A DNA stretch of 64,000 nucleotides from Pseudomonas mendocina (GTDB lineage: Bacteria > Pseudomonadota > Gammaproteobacteria > Pseudomonadales > Pseudomonadaceae), in the NCBI RefSeq assembly GCF_003008615.1, contig NZ_CP027657.1, positions 2,790,001 to 2,854,000 of the forward strand, written 5' to 3'. The translations under genes were made by a program, and so were the position numbers. The notes beneath the pieces are model-generated. The model was not told where the DNA came from, ran no database searches, and saw nothing but the letters and a program-made list of their open reading frames with translations. Shown one piece after another: positions 16,469 to 24,262 of this stretch. The first letter of the stretch is position 1. Every line of letters begins with the position of its first letter.

Positions 16469-16819
16469 TTATTTCTCCGTCCCTGTTTTACGGTGCCCAA
16501 GGTCATAAGCTGGGGTATTCTCTTGGGCGTTGCCTGCCATGGCCTCGCCACGGCCTGGCCGGCAGCGTTTGGGCTGCTCCTTGGACAGCCAACGCTCGGG
16601 CCAGATCAGCGCTGGCGACAGGCCCAGAGCACTGGCGATGGCACGCTCGACCCGCGGGTATGGCAGGTGTTTGGCATTTTTTACCGCGGAGCCAGTGACC
16701 TTGAGCGTTCTGGCGATATCGGCTAGCGAGGTGCCCCTCAGTCGCAGCTGAAACTTGATCCATTCCCATCGATGAGAAGGCGCAGCGGGAATATCGACTT
16801 CTACTGTGTTCATGCTCAT
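16469..16819 (-). CDS. Ner-like regulator with C-terminal extension
   Basis: 116 residues; HRWEWIKFQLRLRGTSLADIARTLKVTGSAVKN is the Ner/Nlp helix-turn-helix, then LPYPRVERAIASALGLSPALIWPERW, the conserved end of Ner. Ner represses both repressor and early promoters to set the lytic course. Mu Ner is 75 residues; here about 35 more charged residues follow. The gene is first in the early operon, divergent from the repressor. Confidence 0.9.
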   Translation of the reverse strand: MSMNTVEVDIPAAPSHRWEWIKFQLRLRGTSLADIARTLKVTGSAVKNAKHLPYPRVERAIASALGLSPALIWPERWLSKEQPKRCRPGRGEAMAGNAQENTPAYDLGHRKTGTEK

Positions 16820-16876
16820 GTCCGGTGACCGCCAGCGAGGGCGGTTTTTTGGGATGTCTAACGTGACCTAGGGCAT

Positions 16877-16904
16877 AAGGTACGCTAAAAAAAGAGCAAG
16901 TCAA
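16877..16904 (-). promoter_or_regulatory. Candidate early promoter (Pe) upstream of ner
   Basis: On the minus strand TTGACT (16904 to 16899) and TACCTT (16882 to 16877), 16 bases apart, lie about 58 bases upstream of the ner ATG. One copy of the operator-like repeat touches the -35 box, so repressor binding there would block it. Confidence 0.5.
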
Positions 16905-16908
16905 TCGG

Positions 16909-16961
16909 ATAAAAGCGCATCCGGTTGTTTTTTAAATGCAATCAGTGCGAATAAAAGCGCA
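16909..16961. promoter_or_regulatory. Direct repeat ATAAAAGCGCA, putative repressor operators
   Basis: The 11-bp sequence ATAAAAGCGCA occurs at 16909 to 16919 and 16951 to 16961, 42 bp apart (about four helical turns), in the divergent region between ner and the repressor; a degenerate copy sits near 16885. Position and phasing suit cooperative repressor or Ner binding. No footprint data; inference. Confidence 0.55.
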
Positions 16962-16976
16962 AGGCCAGGTAAATCA

Positions 16977-17672
16977 ATGAGTTACGCAGAATCGGATGAA
17001 AAGGATAGCCATGAGCCAGATCATCCCATTCCTCTTGGCGGAATCGGATGCTTTGGAGAGCGTCTCAAGGAGATGATGAGCAACACAGGTGCACGCGCTT
17101 TTGCGCGTAAATGTGGGCTTTCTGAAGGAGCGATACGCAGTTATCTGAGCAAGGAAACCTACCCCACCCTCGACCGCCTCGCGCAGATAGCCCAGGCCAA
17201 TGGGGTCGACCCGTTGTGGCTGGCGTTTGGCGCGACCAGCAAGGCCGAGGAAGACACTTACGCCTACGTGCCGCTCTACGATGCCCGTTGCAGTGCTGGA
17301 AATGGCGCCTGGAACGAGCGCAGCCGCATCCTCGTGAGCTTGTCGTTCACGCGCTACAGCCTGCGCAAGAAAGGCCTCAATCCGGCCGATCTGGCGTGTC
17401 TGCGGGTCGACGGAGACTCAATGACCGGGCTGCTGGAGGATGGCGACACGGTCATGGTCGATCAACGCCGCAATACGCTGGAAGGCGAAGGCGTGTATGT
17501 AGTTCTGCTGGATGACCACCTGTATGCCAAGCGCTTACAGCGTCAGTTCGATGGTTCGGTGCTGATCATCAGCCACAATAGGGAATACCAGCCCATGACG
17601 GTTCCCAAGGATCGTCTGGCGGAACTACAGATCATTGGTCGTGTTGTCTGGGCCGGAGGCTGGATGGTCTGA
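16977..17672 (+). CDS. S24-family (LexA-like) phage repressor
   Basis: 231 residues. An HTH region (residues 35 to 70, ARAFARKCGLSEGAIRSYLS) is followed by an S24 self-cleavage domain: cut site Ala107-Gly108 (RCSAGNG), Ser148 (VDGDSM) and Lys185 (LYAKRLQ). Such repressors cleave themselves when RecA is activated, so the prophage should be SOS inducible, unlike Mu itself. It is divergent from the early operon. A hairpin follows its stop. Confidence 0.94.
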   Translation: MSYAESDEKDSHEPDHPIPLGGIGCFGERLKEMMSNTGARAFARKCGLSEGAIRSYLSKETYPTLDRLAQIAQANGVDPLWLAFGATSKAEEDTYAYVPLYDARCSAGNGAWNERSRILVSLSFTRYSLRKKGLNPADLACLRVDGDSMTGLLEDGDTVMVDQRRNTLEGEGVYVVLLDDHLYAKRLQRQFDGSVLIISHNREYQPMTVPKDRLAELQIIGRVVWAGGWMV

Positions 17673-17687
17673 AGACTGGTAGTCTTC
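17671..17687 (+). terminator. Hairpin after the repressor gene
   Basis: GAAGACT and AGTCTTC form a perfect 7-bp stem with a GGT loop, overlapping the repressor stop codon. There is no clear T run, so it may act in RNA stability or as a weak terminator. Confidence 0.5.
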
Positions 17688-17689
17688 AG

Positions 17690-18010
17690 GATTGCTCTTG
17701 CGGGAGCTCGGCTATTTTAGGCGGCAGGTTTTGACATCCTGCCTGCCACCAATGCCAAACACTCTACGAATGGCCATGGCTTCTGTCTGTTTCAGCTTTG
17801 GCACTGCCGATCCGAGATTGCATCGTTGTCCTGCTGTTCGACGCACCAGCTGTAACGTGGCAACCCATCTCATCTTTTCGACACCTCCTCCAAGTAGCTG
17901 TGCCAATACAACTGCAAGCTCACAGCTGTGCGCACCGATTAATAGGGGCATCTTCGAGGCGAGTCTCCCCTTCTGGTGCGCACGGCAGCGCACCATGCAA
18001 GAGTTTGGTC
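17690..18010. other. Prophage end / host junction, no gene
   Basis: About 320 bases with no convincing gene. GTGCGCA-type motifs recur at 17928 and 17974 to 17995; the last is a perfect 8-bp inverted repeat with a 6-base loop and resembles the host REP-like family, so it may be host DNA. The region must contain the phage left end with its transposase binding sites, but the boundary cannot be set from one end. A 94-residue minus-strand frame (17712 to 17996) has no recognised family. Confidence 0.6.
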
Positions 18011-19207
18011 TTAGCTGTTGGGCAGAAGGCGAACGGTGAGGCTCTTGATATAGCGGGTCTCGTTGATCGCTGGGTGTACCGGGTGATCCGGGCCCTGGGC
18101 GCCGCGCTCGAGCAGTTGAATGTTGCGATCCAGATGACGCGCGCTGGTCAGCAGGATGTTCTGCAGGTTGTCTTCTTCCAGGTGCATGGAGCAGCTGGCG
18201 CTGACCAGGATGCCGTCCTTGTTGAGCAGGCGCATGGCGGTTTCGTTGAGGCGGCGGTAGGCCGCTTCGCCATTCTTGATGTCCTTCTTGCGCTTGATGA
18301 ACGCGGGTGGGTCGGCGATCACCACGTCGAAGCGTTCTTCGGCGGATTTCAGTTCGCGTAGGGCGGCGAACACGTCACCTTCCACGCAGGTGACCTTCTC
18401 GGCGAAGCCGTTGAGCGTGGCGTTGCGCTCGACGCCGTCCAGGGCGAAGGCTGAAGCGTCTACGCAGAAGACTTCGCTGGCGCCAAAGGCCGCCGCTTGC
18501 ACGCCCCAGCCGCCGATGTAGCTGAACAGATCGAGCACGCGCTTACCCTTTACGTAGGGCGCCAGGCGCGCGCGGTTCATGCGGTGGTCGTAGAACCAGC
18601 CGGTTTTCTGCCCTTCGATCACCGGTGCTTCGAACTTCACGCCATTCTCCTCCAGGGCGACCCACTCCGGCACCACGCCGAAGGCGGTGTCGACGTAGCG
18701 CTCAAGGCCTTCGGCGTCGCGCGCGGCGGAGTCGTTCTTGAGCAGGATGCCGCTGGGCTTGAGCACCTGGATCAGCGCGGCCAGCACGTCGTCCTTGTGG
18801 CGCTCCATGGTTGCCGAGGCCAATTGCACCACCAGAATGTCGAAGAAACGGTCGACCACCAGGCCTGGCAGCAAGTCGGAGTCGCCGTACACCAGGCGGT
18901 AGCAGGGCTGGTCGAACAGGCGTTCGCGCAGGCTCAGGGCAACGTTGAGGCGATGCACTAGCAGCGACTTATCCAACACGTGCTTGATGTCGCGTGACAG
19001 CAGGCGGGCGCAGATCAGGTTGTTCGGGCTCATGGCGACGATGCCCAGCGGCTTGCCGCCAGCGGCTTCGAGGATCGCCTGATCGCCAGCCTCGAAACTG
19101 TGCAGCGGTGTAGCAGCAACATCGATTTCGTTGCTGTAGACCCACAGGTGGCCGGCGCGCAGGCGTCGGTCGGCATTGGCTTTCAGGCGCAGGCTGGGCA
19201 GGGACAT
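18011..19207 (-). CDS. rlmI: 23S rRNA m5C1962 methyltransferase
   Basis: 398 residues. An N-terminal PUA domain (LRLKANADRRLRAGHLWVYSNEI) precedes a Rossmann methyltransferase domain: motif I VLDLFSYIGGWG, motif IV ADPPAF, and the catalytic-type Cys in SASCSMH. RlmI methylates C1962 of 23S rRNA with SAM. Length and layout are those of the E. coli enzyme. Its 3' end faces the prophage, which inserted just downstream without touching the gene. Confidence 0.93.
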   Translation of the reverse strand: MSLPSLRLKANADRRLRAGHLWVYSNEIDVAATPLHSFEAGDQAILEAAGGKPLGIVAMSPNNLICARLLSRDIKHVLDKSLLVHRLNVALSLRERLFDQPCYRLVYGDSDLLPGLVVDRFFDILVVQLASATMERHKDDVLAALIQVLKPSGILLKNDSAARDAEGLERYVDTAFGVVPEWVALEENGVKFEAPVIEGQKTGWFYDHRMNRARLAPYVKGKRVLDLFSYIGGWGVQAAAFGASEVFCVDASAFALDGVERNATLNGFAEKVTCVEGDVFAALRELKSAEERFDVVIADPPAFIKRKKDIKNGEAAYRRLNETAMRLLNKDGILVSASCSMHLEEDNLQNILLTSARHLDRNIQLLERGAQGPDHPVHPAINETRYIKSLTVRLLPNS

Positions 19208-19400
19208 GGTGGGCTCCGTCGGGCAAAAACGCGCATTCTAAACGAGCTGCTCGGTGGCTGCTTGCGAGGCGATGGAAAGTGCCTTGCCATCGGTCTGCTC
19301 GAATGAATCTATTGCATGCAGATTTCCCGTCGCAGGGGTGGGCAAAACCCCTCACGCGCAGGGTAGACTGTGCGCTCTATCACCTTTTCCTTCCGCGCCC

Positions 19401-20267
19401 ATGGACAAAGAACTTTCCGCCGAGCAGATCCAGAAATTTCTGCAGGGCATCAGTGTGCCGCCGCAGCCGCAGATCATGGTCGATCTGCAGTTCGAGCAGG
19501 TCATGCCCAATCCCGATCTCAAGGCCATCTCGCGGCTAATCAGCCAGGATCCAGGACTGTCCGGGGCGTTGTTGAAGATCGTCAATTCGCCTTACTTCGG
19601 CCTGGTGAACAAGGTCAGCTCGATCCAGCGGGCGGTCAACCTGCTGGGTAGCAACTCGGTGATCAACATGGTCAACGCCTTGTCGATCCGCGGGGAGATG
19701 AGCGACGAGACTATCGTCACCCTGAACCGCTTCTGGGATACCGCCCAGGATGTGGCCATGACCTGCATGACACTGGCCAAGCGTATCGGCTGCGAATCGA
19801 TGGACGAGGCCTACACGCTGGGGTTGTTCCACAATTGCGGCATCCCGCTGATGCTCAAGCGCTTCCCCAGCTACATGGACGTGCTTGAGGAATCCTACGC
19901 CAGTGCCAGCCGTGAGCGGCGCGTGGTCGATACCGAAAACCGCCTGCTCAATACCAACCACGCGGTGGTCGGCTATTTCACTGCCAAGTCGTGGAACCTG
20001 CCGATGCACCTGTGTGAGGCGATCGCCAATCACCACAACGCCTTGGCGATCTTCAGCGATGACAATGGCCGCGATGCGCAACTGAAGAACCTTCTGGCCA
20101 TCCTGAAAATGGCCGAGCACATCTGCCGTAGTTATCAGGTGCTGGGCAACCAGAGTGAAGATCATGAGTGGGAAAGCATCGAAGCGCTGGTGCTGGATTA
20201 CGTCGGCCTGTCCGAATACGACTTCGAGAACCTGCGCGAGAGCATCCGTGATCTTGGCGCGGACTGA
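19401..20267 (+). CDS. HDOD domain protein
   Basis: 288 residues from the ATG at 19401. The HDOD domain spans most of the protein (ISRLISQDPGLSGALLKIVNS, VNLLGSNSVINMVNALSIRG, LGLFHNCGIPLMLK, HHNAL). HDOD proteins are HD-superfamily relatives, often without catalysis, that act in signalling. No partner domain is present. Divergent from rlmI. Function unknown. Confidence 0.85.
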   Translation: MDKELSAEQIQKFLQGISVPPQPQIMVDLQFEQVMPNPDLKAISRLISQDPGLSGALLKIVNSPYFGLVNKVSSIQRAVNLLGSNSVINMVNALSIRGEMSDETIVTLNRFWDTAQDVAMTCMTLAKRIGCESMDEAYTLGLFHNCGIPLMLKRFPSYMDVLEESYASASRERRVVDTENRLLNTNHAVVGYFTAKSWNLPMHLCEAIANHHNALAIFSDDNGRDAQLKNLLAILKMAEHICRSYQVLGNQSEDHEWESIEALVLDYVGLSEYDFENLRESIRDLGAD

Positions 20268-20344
20268 GGGTTGCGCTCGGTATCTACCGTTAGCCCTATT
20301 CTGCCTGCTAAGGTTGCCCGCCGTTTCACACCAGTAGTGCCGTC

Positions 20345-21157
20345 ATGCCCGAATTACCAGAAGTCGAAACCACTCGCCGCGGTATCGCGCCCTACCTCAT
20401 TGGCGCGCGCGTCAGTCGCGTGATCGTGCGTGAGCGCCGTTTGCGTTGGCCGATCCCTGAGGATCTGGACGTGCGCCTGTCCGGCCAGCGCATCGAATGC
20501 GTCGAGCGCCGCGCCAAGTACCTGCTGATCAAGGCCGAAGTGGGCAGTTTGATCAGCCACCTGGGCATGTCCGGCAGCCTGCGTCTGGTCGAGTGTGGCC
20601 TGCCCGCGGCCAAGCATGAGCACGTAGATATCGAGCTGGAGTCGGGCTTGGCGCTGCGTTACACCGACCCCCGTCGTTTCGGCGCGCTGCTGTGGAGCGA
20701 AGACCCGCTGCGCCACGAACTGCTGAGCAAGCTCGGCCCTGAGCCGCTGGGTGGACTCTTCGACGGTGAGCGGCTGTTCCAGCTGTCGCGCGGGCGAAGC
20801 ATGGCGGTGAAACCCTTCATCATGGATAACGCCGTGGTCGTCGGCGTCGGCAACATCTACGCCACCGAAGCGCTGTTCGCCGCCGGTATCGATCCACGCC
20901 GCGAGGCCGGCGCCATCTCGCGGGCGCGCTACTTGCGCCTGGCCGAGGAGATCAAACGCATTCTCGCCCATGCCATCGAGCGCGGTGGCACCACGTTGCG
21001 CGATTTCGTCGGTGGTGATGGCCAGCCCGGTTACTTCCAGCAGGAACTGTTCGCCTACGGGCGCGGCGGCGAATTCTGCAAGGTCTGTGGCAGCACCCTG
21101 CGCGAGGTCAAACTGGGCCAGCGCGCGAGTGTGTACTGTCCTAAGTGCCAACGCTGA
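20345..21157 (+). CDS. mutM: Formamidopyrimidine-DNA glycosylase
   Basis: 270 residues starting [13 protein letters not shown], so the catalytic Pro2 and Glu3 are present. Lys near residue 58 (RRAKYLL) and the NIYATEALF helix belong to the family, and a C-terminal zinc finger reads CKVCGS .. YCPKCQR. It removes oxidised purines such as 8-oxoG and cuts the strand. Full length and intact. Confidence 0.96.
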   Translation: MPELPEVETTRRGIAPYLIGARVSRVIVRERRLRWPIPEDLDVRLSGQRIECVERRAKYLLIKAEVGSLISHLGMSGSLRLVECGLPAAKHEHVDIELESGLALRYTDPRRFGALLWSEDPLRHELLSKLGPEPLGGLFDGERLFQLSRGRSMAVKPFIMDNAVVVGVGNIYATEALFAAGIDPRREAGAISRARYLRLAEEIKRILAHAIERGGTTLRDFVGGDGQPGYFQQELFAYGRGGEFCKVCGSTLREVKLGQRASVYCPKCQR

Positions 21158-21160
21158 GAA

Positions 21161-21296
21161 CCTGTTTACGATCTGCTGCGCGTCGGCCCTACTGCGTTAA
21201 AAACAGGTTCGGAATGCTCATGTACAAAAGTACACTCCGCTTCCTCACCTGTTTTTGCCTTGTATGGCTCTAGCTCGCGAGCTCGTAAAACACGTT
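21161..21296. repeat. Structured dispersed repeat, copy 1
   Basis: About 135 bp between mutM and the acyltransferase. Outer arms (GTTTACGA near 21164; TCGTAAAAC near 21283) and a perfect 10-bp inner stem (21199 to 21208 with 21247 to 21256) enclose a TGTAC/GTACA hairpin. It shares the scaffold CGGCC-x-TACTGCGTT and AATGCTCATGTACA with the copy at 42165. Confidence 0.75.
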
Positions 21297-21333
21297 CTGG
21301 TATGAAAACAATAAGAAACACCGAGGTTGATCG

Positions 21334-21912
21334 ATGTCCGGTAACTACTTGCCGCGCAATCCGGCCGCCGAATGGCTGGGGCGCAGCGTGCTGAAACTGA
21401 TGGGCTGGCGTATCGAAGGGCAGTTGCCGAACCTCGATAAGTTCGTCGCCATTGGCGCTCACCACACCTCCAACTGGGACTTCGTGATCTTCATTGCGCT
21501 GAAATTCGTGCTGCGTCTGAATGCGCGCTGGTTCGGCAAACACAGCATCTTCCGCTGGCCATTCGGTGGCCTGATGCGCGCCTGGGGCGGCATCGCGATC
21601 CGCCGCGACCGTAAGCTCAATACCGTAGAGCAGGCGGTGCAGGCCTTTCGCGAACATGACGAATTCATTCTGGTGCTCTCGCCCGAGGGCACGCGCAAGA
21701 AGGTCGAGCGCTGGAAGATGGGCTTCTACCACATCGCACTGGGCGCGGGTGTGCCCATCGTGCTCGGGGCGCTGGACTATCAGAATCGCCGTGTGGTGAT
21801 CGGCCCGACTTTTCAGCCAACGGGTGACGAGAAGGCCGATCTGGCCGCGATGCTGGTGTTCTTTCGTCCTTATGTGCCGAAAAAGCCGGAATACGCCTTT
21901 CATGGCGATTGA
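21334..21912 (+). CDS. PlsC-family acyltransferase
   Basis: 192 residues. The H-x4-D acyltransferase motif is HHTSNWD (near residue 43) and the glycerophosphate-binding motif is SPEGTR (near residue 115). Such enzymes transfer an acyl chain to a lysophospholipid or related acceptor at the inner membrane. The small size and GAHHTSNWD type resemble the YihG/short PlsC branch; the substrate is unknown. Confidence 0.85.
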   Translation: MSGNYLPRNPAAEWLGRSVLKLMGWRIEGQLPNLDKFVAIGAHHTSNWDFVIFIALKFVLRLNARWFGKHSIFRWPFGGLMRAWGGIAIRRDRKLNTVEQAVQAFREHDEFILVLSPEGTRKKVERWKMGFYHIALGAGVPIVLGALDYQNRRVVIGPTFQPTGDEKADLAAMLVFFRPYVPKKPEYAFHGD

Positions 21913-21988
21913 CGTCCGTCACGCTGACAATTACCAATGCGCTGTTATAGTTACTGGCACTTTCCCGAATAACCTGAAGGATCGATTC

Positions 21989-22327
21989 ATGAAAGCGTTC
22001 CGCACTTCCGCTGCTGTCCTGGCGCTGACCTCTGGCCTGCTGGCGCTATCGGCGCAAGCGGAAGTGGTTCAGCAGAACGCCAGCGGCGATCCGCTCTACA
22101 CCGTCGAGGCTCCTAAAGCCTTTTCCATGATCGGCGACCTGGTCATCGCTCGCCCGCTGCTGATCGGTGCTACAGCGATCGGTGCTGCAGCTTTTGTCGT
22201 CAGCCTGCCGTTCACAGCTCTTGGTGGTAACGTTGGCGAAGCCGCTCAGGCACTGGTGGTCGAGCCAGGCAAAGAGGCCTTCGTACGCTGCCTGGGCTGC
22301 ACCAGCAGTGGCTACAAGCACGACTGA
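21989..22327 (+). CDS. Small exported protein, conserved hypothetical
   Basis: 112 residues from the ATG at 21989 after an AAGGA-type site. Signal peptide [24 protein letters not shown], then a second hydrophobic segment ([22 protein letters not shown]) and a C-terminal [12 protein letters not shown]. Similar small proteins are common in Pseudomonas and are sometimes mislabelled 'multidrug transporter'. Function unknown; a strong hairpin follows. Confidence 0.7.
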   Translation: MKAFRTSAAVLALTSGLLALSAQAEVVQQNASGDPLYTVEAPKAFSMIGDLVIARPLLIGATAIGAAAFVVSLPFTALGGNVGEAAQALVVEPGKEAFVRCLGCTSSGYKHD

Positions 22328-22347
22328 TTTGCTGTAATTCGCATGTC

Positions 22348-22383
22348 GCGGCCTCTCGCCTCCTTCTCGAGGCGAGAGGCCGC
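22348..22383 (+). terminator. Strong hairpin after small exported protein gene
   Basis: A perfect 15-bp GC-rich stem (22348 to 22362 with 22369 to 22383) and 6-base loop. The T run is weak, but stem strength and place between two genes suit a terminator. Confidence 0.65.
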
Positions 22384-22415
22384 TTGCGTTTGAACGCCGA
22401 AAAAAGGATGCAACG

Positions 22416-24257
22416 GTGGTAATGAAGTACCTGCGCTGGGTGATGGTGTTGCTGGTGGTGTCGGGGCTGATCGCCTCGTTCTGGTTCAGCCAGGGCTGGC
22501 TGCAACTGTGCGCGGGGCTGGCGATCTTCCTGTTCGGCATGCAATGCCTGGAGGAAGGGCTGCGCCAACTGGCCGGCAGCAAGCTGGAGCAGATACTCGG
22601 GAGCAGCACCTCGACGCCGTTCAAGAGCCTGCTGTTCGGTGTCGGCGGCACCCTGTTGCTGCAGTCCAGCACCCTGGTATCGCTGCTGACCATCGCCTTC
22701 ATCAGCACCGGGCTGATCCAGCTGGCCGGCGGTATCGCCATTCTGTTCGGTGCCAACCTGGGGGCCACCAGCGGTATCTGGCTGCTGGCGCTGGCGGGGC
22801 AGAACCTCAGCCTCAGTCCATTGGCGCTGCCACTGCTGGTGTTCGGCGTGCTGGCGGGTTTCTTCGGGCCCAAGAGCAAGGCGGCCGGGCGCATCGTACT
22901 GGGGATCGCGTTCATCTTTCTCGGCATCGACCAGATCAAGGAAGGCTTCGCCAGCTTCGGCGATGGCCTGGACATGACCGGTTATCAGGAGGGTGGGCTG
23001 CGCGGTGCTCTGCTGTTCACCGCCATCGGCATGGCCATCACGGTGGTGCTGCAATCGAGCCACGCCACGCTGATGCTGACGTTGGCGGCATTGGCCAGTG
23101 GCCAGCTGGAGCTGGGGCAAAGTCTGGCCATCGCCATTGGTTCGAACATCGGCAGCAGCGTGACCACCGCCTTCGTCGGTTCGCTGGGCGGTAATCGCAG
23201 TGGTCAGCGTCTGGCGCTGGCTCATGTGCTGTTCAACGTCACCACCGGTGTTATCGCCTTCTGCCTGCTCGGCCCGCTGACCTGGCTGGTGCATGCCTTG
23301 GCCGAGCCCATGGGCCTGGGAGGCAACAGCCTGATCCAGTTGGCGATGTTCCACACCCTGTTCAATGCCATGGGCGTGGTGCTGTTCTGGCCGTTGCAGG
23401 GGCACCTGGCGCAGTACCTGATCCGCTGGCTGCCGGAGCGCGTCGAACCGCAGGTGTTGATTACCGAACTGGCGCCCGAGCGGGTGGCCGAACCCGAGCG
23501 CACCCGTGCCCGTTATCTGAACGAGCGCGCTCTGGATTCGGTCGATGCGGCGTCCGGCGCGGTGGTGCAGGAGCTGGGCCACCTCGGGCGCTTGAGCCTG
23601 GAAGTGATCTGCCATGCGTTGTATCTGCCGGTCGATCAACTGGCGCAGGCCAAGGGGGATGAGCGGGTGTTGCAGGCCAAGCCCGCACAGGGTGGCTTCG
23701 ATGCCGAGCACCTCTACCAGTTTCACATCAAGGGCGTGTATAGCGACCTGTTGAGTTTCATGGGGCGCATGGAACTGCCGATGGACGAGGCGCACCAGCA
23801 ATTCTGGGTCAGTTGCCAGCTGGCGGCGCTGCAACTGGTGGACGCGGTCAAGGATGCCAAGCACCTGCAGAAGAACCTTGGCCATTACCTCGACGCGCCA
23901 CCGTCGGCGGTGCGTGAGGCCTATGTGGAGCTACGCCGCCATCTGCTCGCGACCTTGCATGAGGTGCGCGAGCTGGCGCGCTCTGACATGCCTGACGACA
24001 TGTGGCAATCACGCCTGCGCTGGCTCGACGAGCAGGCGGCAGACTTCGATGCACAGTTCCGCCAGCGGCTGTTCGCCGAGGTACGTTACGGTCATCTCGA
24101 TGGCCTGCAGACCAGCTCGCTGATGAATGACCTGGGCTATGCTAGTCGTATCTTCCAGAGCCTGCGCAACGTGCTGATGCTGGGCAGCGAGCAGGCCTTG
24201 TTCCGTGAGCTGCGCAAGTTCGGTGATGAGCAGGAGAGCCTGATCAGGCTCTCCTGA
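22416..24257 (+). CDS. Na/Pi cotransporter family protein with PhoU-like domain
   Basis: 613 residues. GTG start at 22416, 8 bases from an AAAGG site; an in-frame ATG at 22422 is possible. Two inverted NptA-type membrane repeats carry the QSS signatures LLLQSSTLVSLL and VLQSSHATLML; the C-terminal 200 residues are a helical PhoU-like domain. It likely moves phosphate, or another small anion, with sodium across the inner membrane; transport direction is not evident from sequence. Confidence 0.88.
   Translation: MVMKYLRWVMVLLVVSGLIASFWFSQGWLQLCAGLAIFLFGMQCLEEGLRQLAGSKLEQILGSSTSTPFKSLLFGVGGTLLLQSSTLVSLLTIAFISTGLIQLAGGIAILFGANLGATSGIWLLALAGQNLSLSPLALPLLVFGVLAGFFGPKSKAAGRIVLGIAFIFLGIDQIKEGFASFGDGLDMTGYQEGGLRGALLFTAIGMAITVVLQSSHATLMLTLAALASGQLELGQSLAIAIGSNIGSSVTTAFVGSLGGNRSGQRLALAHVLFNVTTGVIAFCLLGPLTWLVHALAEPMGLGGNSLIQLAMFHTLFNAMGVVLFWPLQGHLAQYLIRWLPERVEPQVLITELAPERVAEPERTRARYLNERALDSVDAASGAVVQELGHLGRLSLEVICHALYLPVDQLAQAKGDERVLQAKPAQGGFDAEHLYQFHIKGVYSDLLSFMGRMELPMDEAHQQFWVSCQLAALQLVDAVKDAKHLQKNLGHYLDAPPSAVREAYVELRRHLLATLHEVRELARSDMPDDMWQSRLRWLDEQAADFDAQFRQRLFAEVRYGHLDGLQTSSLMNDLGYASRIFQSLRNVLMLGSEQALFRELRKFGDEQESLIRLS
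24232..24255. terminator. 24-bp perfect palindrome over the stop of the Na/Pi gene
   Basis: AGGAGAGCCTGA is followed at once by its exact reverse complement. It covers the last codons and stop of the Na/Pi gene and lies 8 bases from the stop of the convergent ggt gene. It may act as a bidirectional stop signal for both transcripts. Confidence 0.5.
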
Positions 24258-24262
24258 CTCGC

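Larger units (their letters stand above)
1..17990 (-). mobile_element. Mu-like prophage, headless (partial; right boundary approximate)
   Basis: A contiguous block of Mu-family genes: repressor, Ner, DDE transposase, MuB ATPase, Mor/C activator, lysis genes and Mu gp37 to gp48 tail genes. All except the repressor are on the minus strand, so the phage left end is at the right. The element stops before rlmI (stop codon at 18011) and runs off the window at base 1. No terminase, portal, protease or capsid gene is present between the lysis block and the tail block, where Mu keeps them. The exact end, with MuA binding sites and a 5-bp target duplication, cannot be fixed because the other end is not in the window. 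Confidence 0.93.

Noticed and set aside
17712..17996. 94-codon minus-strand frame beside the prophage end
   Set aside because: No recognised family and no clear ribosome site; it overlaps the junction region. Left as unassigned rather than called a gene.
22212..23885. 557-codon open frame on the minus strand opposite the Na/Pi transporter gene
   Set aside because: Glutamine, arginine and histidine rich with no family features; an antisense shadow of a high-GC gene whose + strand product has clear membrane repeats.
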